Assembly: GCA_958510875.1 (NCBI GenBank)
Contig: OY294068.1
Coordinates: 21,184,297-21,248,296, forward strand
Direction: 5' to 3'
DNA length: 64,000 bases
Source of the DNA: Endomychus coccineus
Lineage: Eukaryota; Arthropoda; Insecta; Coleoptera; Endomychidae
Part shown: in pieces, positions 21,792-32,580 of the stretch
How the letters are laid out: every line of letters begins with the position of its first letter
How positions within the stretch are numbered: the first letter of the stretch is position 1
Notes under the pieces: generated by a model
What the model was told of the DNA's origin: nothing
Databases searched by the model: none
The model's input: the letters and a program-made list of their open reading frames with translations, nothing else
Program-made: the position numbers and the translations under genes

Positions 21792-23056
21792 TCAAAAGTA
21801 CTCACAACACGCGCCAGCAGGAAGTTCCTGTCCACTGATATATTGCTCTATACGAAGCTCGTTCAAACTTTGTTCCCTCTTAATTGCGGTGATGAATTTC
21901 CATATATTTGGATGGTCAGCTGAAATTTGATTTTGAAAGCCTCGATGCCAACCTTCGATAGCATTATTGGTTTTCGGTAAGCCATGTTGAACGTTATCAT
22001 AACAGTTCCACATCTGATGGGAGAAACGTGGCGGGCGGCGGCGGTGGCGTCGATCTGGCTGACCGATCCAAGTGTCCTCAAAATAATATATCACCGTTTG
22101 TGCATGAGGGGGTAAAATGTTTAGGAACAAATGCTAATGCAGATAGCATTCTAAGTTTTACGGCAAAGTCTGGATCAGTGTCGTATTCTCTCTTAAGACC
22201 ATGTGATTGTATGTTTCTATAAATACATTGGCAGAAGTGGAAAAAGCATCCACGATGCACTGCTTCGGGAAATTCAACGTTTATCGCATTTACCATTGCA
22301 TGTTCGAAATCAGTCATAATTGAATTCGGATTTGCGATTGGTTCCAAGTTTTTTATTGTTCTTAAAAGTTGAATGTAACACTGTTCACTTTTGCTGGGGA
22401 GTAACGCGTAAATTAATGGCAGAGCAATGTGTCCACGTAAGCCATGTATAGTGTAGAGTTGCTCAAATAGTGGTGGAACGGTTTTGAAGGTACCATCTGC
22501 GTACCAGTGATCCGATCTTGCTAGGAGCTGGAGATTTCTTCTGGTGGAAAATAATATCATTCTGTCTTCTACGGGCCCAGAATCGAACAAAAAAACGGTC
22601 CACCGTTTTCAGTAGTGGTATAGTTATTCGGGAACACAATGTTTCTTCTATGACTTGGAATGACTGGACCATCATTGGGCTTGGTTCTAATATTTCTTAT
22701 TGTCCTTTTCATTGTATCTACTAAAGACAATTTTGCACTTACGGCTTGACTAATATTCATCGATGCACTGGAGAAAATATAATGGGGTGCATCGCGAGAA
22801 TTTATAGCATCTTCTCTTATTTTATTCAATATTTATTTGCTTCAATCTGTGCACCATCACCGGCATGATTATGTTGTTGTATCTGCTTACTCACTTCATT
22901 ATTTATGGTAGGCAAACGACATTTACAAAACGTCTTCTTGAAATTTTCGCACTTCCAGTAAATTTTATTTTGGCACTGTTTATCTTCTACATACAAGTAA
23001 CCATCTAAACATAGTTTTGGTTTGCCTTTAGAACTATTTACAAATTCTAACGCCAT
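21792..23056 (-). pseudogene. MULE transposase with N-terminal FLYWCH zinc finger, frameshifted
   Basis: From a likely ATG at 23056 the frame reads MALEFVNSSKGKPKLCLDGY followed by YWKC, FCKCR and HNHAG, a FLYWCH zinc finger (Cys/Cys/His..His). After a shift near 22827 comes NKIREDAINSRDAPHYIFSS to about 22570. A second shift leads to the MULE catalytic part: HWYADGTFKTVPPLFEQLYT (first Asp), SIMTDFEHAMVNAINVEFPE (second Asp), HRGCFFHFCQ and, after a third shift near 22100, KTNNAIEGWHRGF with the probable catalytic Glu. Three frame breaks mean it is not functional as it stands. A domain order of DNA-binding FLYWCH then DDE nuclease matches animal MULEs such as the Phantom group, but the subgroup is not certain. 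Confidence 0.85.
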
Positions 23057-23125
23057 TTCAATGCAAATACGCAAACACAACTGATGGAATAACAGGAATA
23101 AAGACAACTGAATCGTTATTGTATC

Positions 23126-25064
23126 TAGTGGCGGCTCCTGAACTTTTTGAGAGAGGAGGCTGGACATAAAACGTTTTTGTAAAAATATACTATATTCAGT
23201 CAATTAATTTAACATTCGCGCAGCGACCGTACCAGCTACTTCAGTGACAAAATTAATTGTTACCCAGCAAGAACCAACGTGGAGGTATAGAGTTTCTCTT
23301 GCCCACAAATTTTTTTTCGTTCGTTTTTTGTTTTTTATTTTTTTTGGATTTTTAATTTTTTTTCTTTTTTTTTCGGAATTTTTCATATTTTGTTTTTTTT
23401 TTATTAATTTTATCAACTTTTCTATATATTAACGAAATTCTACGGTCTTTAATTTGCGAAAAATGATCAATAATATTATCATAAAATGTATCATTATGTT
23501 TTAAGTGTTTTACTAAATCTTTTTCAATAGATATTAAACTAACATTGTATAAACGATTTTGGCACATTGTATTTCGCATGTATGTTTTAATTCGTTTGAG
23601 AGTAGAAAATGATCTCTGCACCGATGCCGACGTGACAGGAATGGTGACTGTCAGACAAAGTAGTTTATAAAACTGAGGTAAGACTTGTTGCAAATCATTA
23701 TCTATCATATATTTTATCATACCGGCGTGACTGTCGTACTGGCCTAAAATATCTTTATCCCAGTATACAACGCATAATTCATTGTGCAGCGCTATTTTAT
23801 CAAAAAAAATATATTTTAGAACTAAGTTATCTGAAAGTGTATTGAGAAACTCTTTTGGAAAAGATTCGAAAAATCTTCTATTCGTCAAATCGAAAAACTT
23901 CAATTCATGTAAATCGGAAAATCGAATCTCAATATTTGACCTTTAATAGTATCTAAAATTTCATAAAAAAGTTGTTTATAATGTAGTTTCTTGTCTACCA
24001 AATTATATGTTTTCCTCCTTTTCACGGGAGAAGCCTCATCAGTTGAATAATTTCCAAATAAAATATTAAAATGAAATTCTGTATAACGGAAATTTGAAAT
24101 TTTATCAATGAGATGTTTCAAACCATCTCTTGAATGGAATTATATTAGTGAATTTATGTTGTAAAATTTGAAAAATAAGATCAGTTTGTTCAAATATTAA
24201 TTTAAAAGTATCAAGAAAACACAAAAATTCTTCATTTTCTAAATAAGATTTTAAACCAACAGCAGCATTTAATGAAACCTGATCTGTTGAAAAGTCATCA
24301 CTGTTTAATATAAAATCAAATGTTTCAATTAATTTGTCTTCATTTTTATGGATGGTAAACTAAACATTGCACGTGATGTAAAATTCCATCGAGTTCGAGC
24401 ACAACAGGGAATTCTGTTTCCTACGATGTTATTTAAAACTTACGTTCGTTTGTTTGAAGACCGTTTAAATGTCCCGCCATTACAGATGCCGTCGTAAGTC
24501 TGATTTATTCGCAAAGTCGAATCGTTGAAATGTTTCCATTAAAAAATTGAATAAATTGACCGCTGTTCTTCTCGAACTAACATCGTAGAACCCTAATAAT
24601 CTTTCCACTAGTTGTCCATTTTTAAAATTAATAATTTAACGAACAGACGAATTCTAATCTAACCTTATTTCGCGTGGTGTCACTCAACCATTATACCCGC
24701 ATAAAACAAAACAAGCACTGACGCAATACGCATGTGTCGTATTCCGTACCACATCGACTGTACTGAACTTAAAGGCGGGCGGCAGGCTAGCCTCCAGACG
24801 CTGTTGCCATTTTCGCTGTTTCACGCTATTTGGCGATTGACTGGTCGGAAAAACGGCAACTGTGTTGAACAACACATGCTCAGCGTTTGAGATATATAGA
24901 GAGTCTAGCCTCAGGGCACTGTTGCGAGATTAAAAATAACTACTGAGAAAGGGGGATTAATTGTAAAATTTAAAAAATTATTAGAGAAACAGGAAATAAA
25001 ATGAAGAATGATCAACAAGATAAATTTGTGAGAAGGCTGAGCCTCCTTCGAGGAACCGCCACTG
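23126..25064 (-). mobile_element. hAT transposon (ZMYM1-like) nested inside the MULE
   Basis: Flanked by ATTGTATC (23118-23125) and ATTATATC (25065-25072), an 8-bp duplication with one mismatch, as expected for hAT. The ends are TAGTGGCGGCTCCTGAAC on the left and, inverted on the right, CAGTGGCGGTTCCTCGAA. Inner ends also match (GAGGAGGCTGG versus GGAGGCTCAGCC). It carries a degenerate transposase on the minus strand. Confidence 0.87.
23352..24470 (-). pseudogene. hAT transposase, zinc finger MYM-type 1-like, C-terminal dimerisation part
   Basis: The C-terminal frame 23352-23903 contains YKLLCLTVTIPVTSASVQRS then FSTLKRIKTYMRNTMCQNRL and SLISIEKDLVKHL, the hATC dimerisation signature. Upstream 23900-24121 has YFEIL-type helical sequence. 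Further frames to about 24470 (NSDDFSTDQVSLNAAVGLKS and SRWNFTSRA-like remnants) extend it. Stops and shifts separate the pieces and the N-terminal zinc finger is not seen. The Lys-rich end (KKKTKYEKFRKKKKKN) comes from an A-rich tract and is probably not part of the original protein. Confidence 0.8.
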
Positions 25065-25570
25065 ATTATATCTACCTGCCAAATATCGATAATTACCTGG
25101 AAATTATTCCTATAAATTAGGGGTACAATGACCGCATAACAATATTAATTTGTTCCATTGCAAATGTAGGTCAAACAAGTACTGGTCGAACCAATTTCCA
25201 TTCGAACAAACTTCCGCTCGTACAAATATTCTACTAACAAATGCTGGCGAACAAATTTCTGTCGGACAAATGTTGTCGAACAAATTTCCGCACACCGTTT
25301 ACATTGTATGATACATTTGTAATAAGAAGAATATATAAAAGATTAACCACAGCTGGAGATGAATCTGAATTCATTGAATTCTTTTTTCGCTTATACATTT
25401 CCATCCCTCCTAATTATTTTTACTGGTGAAAAACCCAAACAAATACATGAAAATCTCTGGTTGAGATTTCTTCACCTGTTCTTGAATCTACGAGCTGCCA
25501 CTGTTGTAAGCTTTCCTTTATGTAGGTAAAAGTATAGAAGTATAAGAACAGCGGGTTTCCGCGTTTATAA

Positions 25571-26809
25571 TTCGAGGGCAAGGTGAAAAGATCATGAAAA
25601 ATAAAACAGATGACGCCACAATCGAAAATTCCATGTAACATTTTGTGATGTACCATCTACAAGAACGGATTGAAATTTTCAAGCTAATATGTCATTCAGT
25701 TCTGTTTTGACATCCATCGAATGCAAGCAACCTTGAGGATTTTTGCAAATATGGAAAAAAGTAAACTTCGTGTCTTGATTAAACATTAGTTCTTGTGTGG
25801 AAAAAACATTACGCAAACCAAAGCATCGCTTGTTGAACATTATGAACACACTTCATCATCGATTGGAACGATTCACAAGTGATTTACTGATTTTCGTTGT
25901 GGTAGTATGGCCTCAAAGGACGCCGAACGTTCTGGTCGTCCAATTAAGGACAACGCCAGAAATCGTCGATAAAATTCATGGTATGATATTGGACGATCGG
26001 CGAGTTAAAGTGCACGATATTGCTGGGGCTATGAGCATCTCAACCGAACGGGTTCGGAACATTCTGCATAAATTTTTGAATATGAGAAAACTATCTGCCA
26101 GATGGGTGCCGCATTTGCTCTCTGTTAACAACAAGCGCGATCGTGTGACAACTTCAAAGGAGTGTTTGACAATGTTCAAGCGCGATGAAGGAACCTTTGG
26201 ACCGTTTCGTAACCTTGGATAACATGGATCCATCACAACACACCAGAGACGAAAGAACACTCGAAACAGTAGACTTATCCTGGCGAATCGAAGTCGAAAT
26301 AGATCAAAGTTTCTTGGGATACAAACGGTATCGTCCATATCGATTACATTGAAAAGGGCTAAACGATTACCAGCGTATATTATATGGAGCTGTTGGATCG
26401 ATTTGAAGCGAAAACGACAGCATTTGGCAAAGAAAAAAGTGCTATCCCACCAGAACAACGCACCGACGCACATGCCCTTAGTCTCATTGGTAAAATTACA
26501 TGAATTCCACTACGAATTGGTTCGTCATCCACCATAATCTCCAGATTTAGCCCCCCGCGACTCTTATCCATTTCCAAACTTGATAAAATGGCACGGCGGA
26601 AAGAGATTTGGATCCAACGTTGGGGTCATCGCTGAAACAAACGCCTATTTCGAAGGATTGCCGAAATCGTATTATTTGGAAGGGATCGAGAAATCAAAAA
26701 AACGTTGGACGTAGTGTACAAAGAGATAACGTTCAAAAAAAAAATATGTTTTGAGTAAATAAATGATTTCTTGTTAATTTTTTCAGGGTCTTTTCACCTT
26801 GCCCCCGTA
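25571..26809 (+). mobile_element. mariner element (Tc1/mariner superfamily)
   Basis: Left end TTCGAGGGCAAGGTGAAAAG (25571), right end inverted TACGGGGGCAAGGTGAAAAG (26809), followed by ATCATGAAAAA versus ACCCTGAAAAA. The flanks contain TA. Length of about 1.24 kb is typical of full-length mariner. The transposase is decayed. Confidence 0.88.
25751..26714 (+). pseudogene. mariner transposase, inactivated
   Basis: From the ATG at 25751 the frame reads MEKSKLRVLIKH, stop, FLCGKNITQTKASLVEHYEH: the helix-turn-helix start of the family. Then come FRCGSMASKDAERSGRP, EIVDKIHGMILDDRRVKVHD, KLSARWVPHLLSVNNKRDRV, HIDYIEKG, a HQNNAPTH block and SPDLAPRDSYPFPNL. Several stops and frameshifts separate these. 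In the block that is normally HQDNAP.H the catalytic Asp is Asn, while the last Asp (APRD) remains. It ends KRWT-stop at 26714. Confidence 0.85.
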
Positions 26810-26811
26810 TA

Positions 26812-27747
26812 CAGGATGAGTCAGTTTTTTGTAGCCAAACTGCAACAGGAGATAGAACAAGTGATTTTAAGAAGAAAAGTTCAATAAACATATGTCGTAG
26901 AAGGCTTCGTTTTCGAGATACGGGTGTTGAAATTGGAAGAAAAATTTCGTTTTTTGCGAATATCTCCCGAACCGTTTATCGTACAGGAAACAGCTTCTGT
27001 TAGCATTTGCTACTCATAGTAAGCTATGTTCTGTTTGATAAAAATTTTTTTTTACTCATAATTGGTGAAGATTTTGAAGGGGTAGTGGGTGTTTTTCTCC
27101 CCAACTTCTACGCCACTGGGAAAAAAATGGTTTTGAGACAACCATTAGAACCGCCAATATTTTCTACACAAAAAAGGTACTCCTGGTCATAAGCTCTAAA
27201 GTTGACCGTTTTTGAGAAAAATCATCTTTTATGTTGAAAAACATGGTCAATTCTTACTAATTAGACGAAATTTATTCAAACAAGTAGAACAAGTAACAAG
27301 ATCAAAGGATTGACCATGTTTTTCAACATAAAAGTTAATTTTTCTCGAAAACGGTCAACTTTAGAGCTTATGGCCATGAGTACTTTTTTTGTGTAGAAAA
27401 CATTGGCGGTTCTAATGGTTGTCTCAAAACCGTTTTTTTCTAGTGGCGTAGAAGTTGGGGAGAAAAACACCCACTACCCCTTCAAAATCATCACCAATTA
27501 TGAGTAAAAAAAATTTTTATCACACAGAACATAGCTTACTATGAGTAGAAAATGCTTACAAAAGCTGTTTTCTGTTCGATAAACAGTTCCGGAGATATTC
27601 GCAAAAAACGAATTTTTTTTTTCAATTTCAACACCCTGTATCTCGAAAACGAAGCCTTCTACGACATATGTTTATTGATTTTTTCTTCTTAAAAACACTT
27701 GTTCTATCTCCTGTTGCAGTTTGGCTACAAAAAACTGACTCACCCTG
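26812..27747. mobile_element. Foldback element, relative of the one at 12055-13224
   Basis: Begins CAGGATGAGTCAGTTTTTTG and ends with the inverse (CACCCTG at 27747). The arms of about 430 bp flank a loop of only about 60 bp (about 27255-27315). The inner arm sequence (AGTTGGGGAGAAAAACACCC and neighbours) is shared with the 12055 element, but the outermost 90 bp differ. It directly abuts the right end of the mariner copy. No ORF of interest. Confidence 0.8.
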
Positions 27748-27759
27748 TATAATAACATT

Positions 27760-28865
27760 AATCGTAGACTACCATTAGTAATTGGAATAAATACATAAAA
27801 AGATAACAGAAATAGTATGAATGTACAATATAAATTTAAAGTTGATTGTTGATAGGAATGAGGAATGTTTCTGTGTCATCCGTCACTGATGTTATGAAAT
27901 CGCCAATTATAAGGTCAATTATCGCAGTAGCTGTTGAAGCTACAGGAAGATGAATCAGACCTTTCAATTGCGAATAACATGTTCTTCAATTTACCAACAA
28001 CAACATTTCTCGAAACCTACTAGTTTCAGAGTTATTTATGAAAAATTGTGAAAATTATCAAAAAACCAAGATGGTGGTGCTACCAAAAGGAGGGTAGAAC
28101 CCTGTTTATGTACATCATCTATAGATTTTAGAGTTTTTCCAGAATTTTTCTTTGCAATAAATGATTAAATAAATATGGAGTCCATCATCTTCAATTAATT
28201 TCTGCTGATGATTCGACTAAGACTTCAGTTGAACTTAAGTCGTTAGGCTCGATTCCTTTCCCACAATTGAAAGAAAATGTAGTCAAGCATTCCGAAAAAT
28301 TGCTCCACTATTAACACATCAAAAAAAAATATAATATTAAATCAATACACTGATCTGCGTGTGTTCGTGGAAAATATGAGATATGTCACTTTCATGAATT
28401 GTTATTTAAAGTAACTGCGAATTCTGAGATTCATTCCTCCAACAGGTCAACAGATGATGCGACATTGAAAGTGGAATTCTTCTATTCCAACCTATTACGT
28501 CATGTCAACAAAAGATGGTCGTATTTCGTACGCTCGAGGCAAATAGTTTTAGACGCGTTTAACAAACATTGGTCGGTTTATTTCCAAGGTACAGTTCCAG
28601 TTACATTCACGATTTAGCATATTAAATTACTGAAAAGAGGTTATTACTGTTTATGGCTGTTATATCTTAAATTGGACATTCAGAAATTTCCATCCACTCG
28701 TTCCTTGAAACGAATGTGTTCATTTGAATGAATTCGAAGAACCTACTGTTTATTGGCATTTCAAATCAATATAATAAAATTTGCATGTATTATCGCAATT
28801 TCTAGGATGTATATACACTTCTACAGCAATACACAGTTTTTCGGATTTGAGATGAAATACACCTT
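27760..28865. other. Spacer without recognised gene
   Basis: AT-rich. A 72-codon frame at 28399-28617 has no recognisable domain. Confidence 0.35.
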
Positions 28866-28893
28866 TTTGGGACATTTAGCGTGTCATCTTCAG
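28866..28893 (-). repeat. Degenerate Penelope-type hairpin cassette (family V)
   Basis: The minus strand reads CTGAAGATGACACGCTAAAT followed by GTCCCAAAA, an imperfect version of the CTGAnGAtGA-stem-GAAAC pattern found elsewhere in the window. Confidence 0.3.
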
Positions 28894-29154
28894 AATGACA
28901 AAAAAAGTATATGAAGATGTCACGCTTGTTGTCGCTTGACTAAAGTCAAAATAGTGTTATATAATTGATATGAAAACAAAGATCGTTTTATTTTATCTAT
29001 ATGATAAATTATCTCAAAGTAGCGACTTCCACCATCGATTTCGTGCATCGTATGTTGATATGGGTCATATCAAGCCATATAGCTATCTTTGAAGATTATC
29101 TCCATGTCTACACTACCGGAGGGTTCTTGCATCTCACATCAAGATAAGATTTTT

Positions 29155-30690
29155 TTAAGATTTAGATTAGATTTAGATTTTTTAGATTTTTTTTTTTAGA
29201 TTTAGATTTATTTATTTGGTGCTAAAATACAAAGTATTTACACAAGTCAATTTTATAATATTACACATTTTTAAGATAAAAGACAATTGAAACTATAAAT
29301 ATATAAGTCTAAATGATTAATATAATTTAAATAGTCATGACATTCACATTTTTGCAAGACAAAAACTCATCTGCACTGTAGAAGGCTTTGCTAAGTAAAA
29401 ACTTCCTAACAACGTGCTTAAAGCCCCTCAAAGGTAGACAGACTCCTAACCTTGGTCGGCAACTTGTTGAAGAATATATTACAACGAAAATCTTAACCAT
29501 TCTTGGCTGTTTCAAGTCTTAACGCTTTTGATCGAATATCATCCTTATGTCTGGTATCATAACCGTGAACATCCCTGTTTTTCAAAGCAATGTCATAGTT
29601 CTGATATGCATACACACAAGACACTCATAAATAAATATACAAGGAAACGTTAAAATATTCATTTTTTTAAATACTGTGCAATCGTCTCTATACTTAAGAC
29701 CGCCTATAATTCTTACAGCTCTTCTTTGCAAGCCAAATATCTTTTCATGACCAGAACCATCGCCCCAGATAAGGACACAATATCTAAGATGGGATTCACA
29801 TAGAGAATAATACGCAGTTTTCAGCACAGAGGTTGGTACTGTACTTGACAAATTTTGAAGTAGAAAAATATTTTTTTGCCACAAAATTTACATGTTCCTT
29901 CCAAGTAAGCCGAGGGTCTAAGTAGACTCACAAAAATGTTATTGCTTCATTAGTATTTACGAAATCTGAATCTTTTAAAGCGAAAACCATTTTTTCTGTC
30001 TTTTCAACATTGCAACATAATTTATTCGAAGCAAACCACTCATGAGCCCTCGACTCAGTTACACATCCGATCTGCTTTGTACTTTCAAGTTGACAGTGAT
30101 GTCCGAATCATCGGCCCAAAGTATATGTTCGATTGGGTGTAAAAAATCAGAAAAATCATTGATAAAAATAAGAAACAACAAGGGTACTGAAATTGAACCC
30201 TGCGGTACACCAACCTCCACTAACTCTTCGTCTGACCATTGATTGTTTATATAAACTTTCTGATATCTCATAGTGGAATAAGATTTGATTAATGTTATAC
30301 TTTCACTATCAAAATTGTACTTAGCCAATTTATCGAGAAGAATCGTATGTGTAACGCAGTCAAAGGCTTTGCTCAGATCCAGAAAGAGCGAGAGACTGGA
30401 CATGCCCTCCTCAAAACAATTTAGAGTGTAATTTACAAAACGAGCAACGGCATCTGAAGTTTTGGAATTTTTTCTGAAGTCATATTGATTTGTACTCAGC
30501 AAACCATTTGACTCAAAATATTTATTAATTTGTTTAGATATAACTTTTTCAAAAATTTTTGAGAACACGGGTAACAGAGATATGGGTCGGTAGTTTGACA
30601 CCACCTCTTTGTCACCTTTTTTAAAAAGAGGAATGCCATACTGTTGAAGATGATATCCAGGAATGTATCCTCCAACGATAGCTTTAGGGT
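29155..30690 (-). mobile_element. Non-LTR retrotransposon (jockey/CR1-type), RT to 3' end
   Basis: The frame 30059-30604 (181 codons) carries VSNYRPISLLPVFSKIFEKV, FLDLSKAFDCVTHTILLDKL, VEVGVPQGSISVPLLFLIFI and ILWADDSDITV, a good RT palm. Downstream 29582-29884 reads LKTAYYSLCESHLRYCVLIW with KIFGLQRRAVRIIGGLKYRD. The 3' end is a TAAATCTAAATC-type simple tail (plus-strand TTTAGATTTAGATT at about 29155-29215). 5'-truncated and frameshifted between RT and tail. Confidence 0.83.
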
Positions 30691-30939
30691 GATTTCGAAT
30701 AATTCAGGTAGTTCAAGAACGTCTTTTTTTCATGGAAGGAGCCAAAACTTTTCGTGATGTGGTAACTCTCAAAGTGTGACCTTAACACTATTGAGATAAT
30801 GTAGTTTAGAATTAGCAAATATATCCAATTTGTGATGTTCATTCCATCCCTAATTGGTAATTGAAGAATTACATTTTAGTTGTAAGCATTTGATGACTCA
30901 TTCTGAGGATGCCATTGTTTGGTGGAATGTTTTTCAGCT

Positions 30940-31210
30940 CATAGTTACTAAGAGAACAGTATACGCTGCGCTGCGTATTTGCCCGAAGGGTTGAGACTAA
31001 AGAAGGAAAAACTTCGTTCGCTACGCACACTCCGTCTTTTGCATGAGCACAAGCCACAGTCTGTCTAGTTGCGTGAGCTCGATTTTGTTCTCTACAATCG
31101 GCCAGACAGTTAGCGCACCGGACGGTGCACGAAACAAGCGAATAAAGTCGAGTAATTCGATAGAACACTCTCTCTGAATATCTCGAAAAAGGCTCAAGGT
31201 ACGACATTGA
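30940..31210. other. GC-richer block of unknown nature
   Basis: Unlike its AT-rich surroundings this block contains GCTGCGCTGCG, CGGCCAGACAGTTAGCGCAC and CGGACGGTGCACG. Overlapping minus-strand frames (30869-31207 and 31021-31236) are open, but neither shows a domain I recognise. Probably part of a repeat. Confidence 0.3.
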
Positions 31211-31429
31211 ATTTTCATGCCAATAATTTCAAGCATCGTATCTAATTTGTGTCGAAAGTTTGAGTGAATTGTTTACTATTAGATATCATCTTGCGTTCTA
31301 TTCACTCTAAGGATTATTAAATTTTGTTGTAATCTCAGTTGGATAGATTATAATTTATAGAGATGTATGAATAATTTTTTCATTGTCGACAACCTTCCAC
31401 GTACGTTGACATCTAGCTATCTGGATACA

Positions 31430-32580
31430 CCAGTATCTTTCAAGCGAAAGTCAGTGCAATTAGGATGGGACACTACTCAATCTGGACAAAGGATACAAAA
31501 ATAAGGAGATAATCATCCTCTCTGATAGTAGTTTTTAGCTGCAAAACCATACTAAACTCCTTAGGAATTCGGAATAAATTCAGCCTCAATTGGGTCCAGA
31601 ACATACAGGAAGTGAAGGAATTGAACAGGCGGATATCCTTGTAGATCAAAGAGTCGAATATGACTAGTATATAACATACACTATATAGGATATCTTCCGA
31701 GCAGATTTTGGGTGAAAAGACATTTCGGGGAGCAGAAATAACCTCAACTCAATAACCATTTGAGGAAAATTGATTTAATAAATGATGGAACATGTAGATT
31801 CTACAGAATAACCAAAGAGGTACCTATACATTTCCTCCCTGAGTGTGGAGATCCTGGGAGTTGCTATGTCTCTCTCCAGCAACGTCCCTCTCCATGAGTC
31901 TCAGGACTGGTATTTCCATTCATAATGGTGCGGAACTAAATCGCGCTGCACCACATAAGTTATACCCATAACACTAAGTTGTCTGCGCTTACTAACACAG
32001 GTATCTCGGCGATGAATTCGTGGCTGTGACAATGATATTGAACGTAGTTAAACAAACATGGCCACTGGACTGAATCGCATCACTCTCGTGGACACTCAGT
32101 CATTTGGAGTGAAGCAACTTCTAAATGCCCTATAGTAGGAATGAGGTAAGATACCACGATTCCAGTGGGTTATCTTTCTCACTTCTCCCAATATTCTTAA
32201 CCTCGTCTTTATTCCAAAAAACTCTCGTTTTAATGCCACCATGTGAGCTAGTATGCTTTACAAACCATATAGGTAATCGTACATATCTGCACAAAGATAT
32301 GCTCTGGAAGCTCTTAAGTACCCTAGAGTAGTATCAGAAGCAATGACTGACATAACCAAAACAAATATTGTCCAAATCGTCTCGGTTCCAGGACATAATG
32401 GTGTTGATGAGGGCAATGCAATGACCGACGCCCTAGCCAGGGGGGGTCGTCTGGTGCTCTTGTCAGGCCAGAGGCAATGGTCACTACTATACTACGTATA
32501 GTAAGAGAAATAAAAATATTTAGTTGAATTTTCTTGGAAATAGCTGGTAACCAAATGAATATCAATCAGGTATTACTTAT
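31430..32580 (+). mobile_element. RNase H region of I/R1-like LINE(s), degenerate
   Basis: Two RNase H remnants. One around 31580-31670 reads GPEHTGSEGIEQADILVDQR. The other at 32345-32470 reads NIVQIVSVPGHNGVDEGNAM then TDALARGGRLVLLSGQR. Both match the W.PGH.G..GNE.AD.LA.. signature. The piece 32060-32250 matches, in plus orientation, part of the element at 7670-7990. Stops are frequent. Confidence 0.65.

Larger units (their letters stand above)
21357..25296 (-). mobile_element. Mutator-like DNA transposon (MULE) with 9-bp target duplication
   Basis: A perfect 9-bp duplication GTTTACATT flanks it (21348-21356 and 25297-25305), the hallmark length for Mutator elements. The termini start GGTTTGGTGTAATTT on the left and GGTGTGCGGAAATTT on the right (inverted). 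They contain several copies of TTGTTCGAC-type motifs over about 130 bp at each end. It encodes a FLYWCH plus MULE transposase (minus strand) and contains a nested hAT (23126-25064). Without the hAT it is about 2.0 kb. Confidence 0.88.
21265..25410 (-). mobile_element. Penelope-like family I fragment (copy D) split by the MULE
   Basis: The piece 21265-21347 contains, on the minus strand, TTTAGTTTACTCTAATGATG with the hairpin and CCTCAGTACTTTAACAGTAT. The other piece, about 25306-25410, reads GMEMYKRKKNSMNSDSSPAV on the minus strand. Both parts are adjacent in copies C and E, so the element at 21357-25296 was inserted into this copy. Confidence 0.6.

Noticed and set aside
23204..23432. Lys-rich frame (minus) and Phe-rich frame (plus)
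   Set aside because: Low-complexity products of an A/T homopolymer tract at the end of the hAT transposase.
30869..31236. Two open overlapping minus-strand frames of 112 and 71 codons
   Set aside because: A GC-richer repeat makes chance frames likely; Cys/Arg-rich content shows no known fold. Recorded only as a compositional block.
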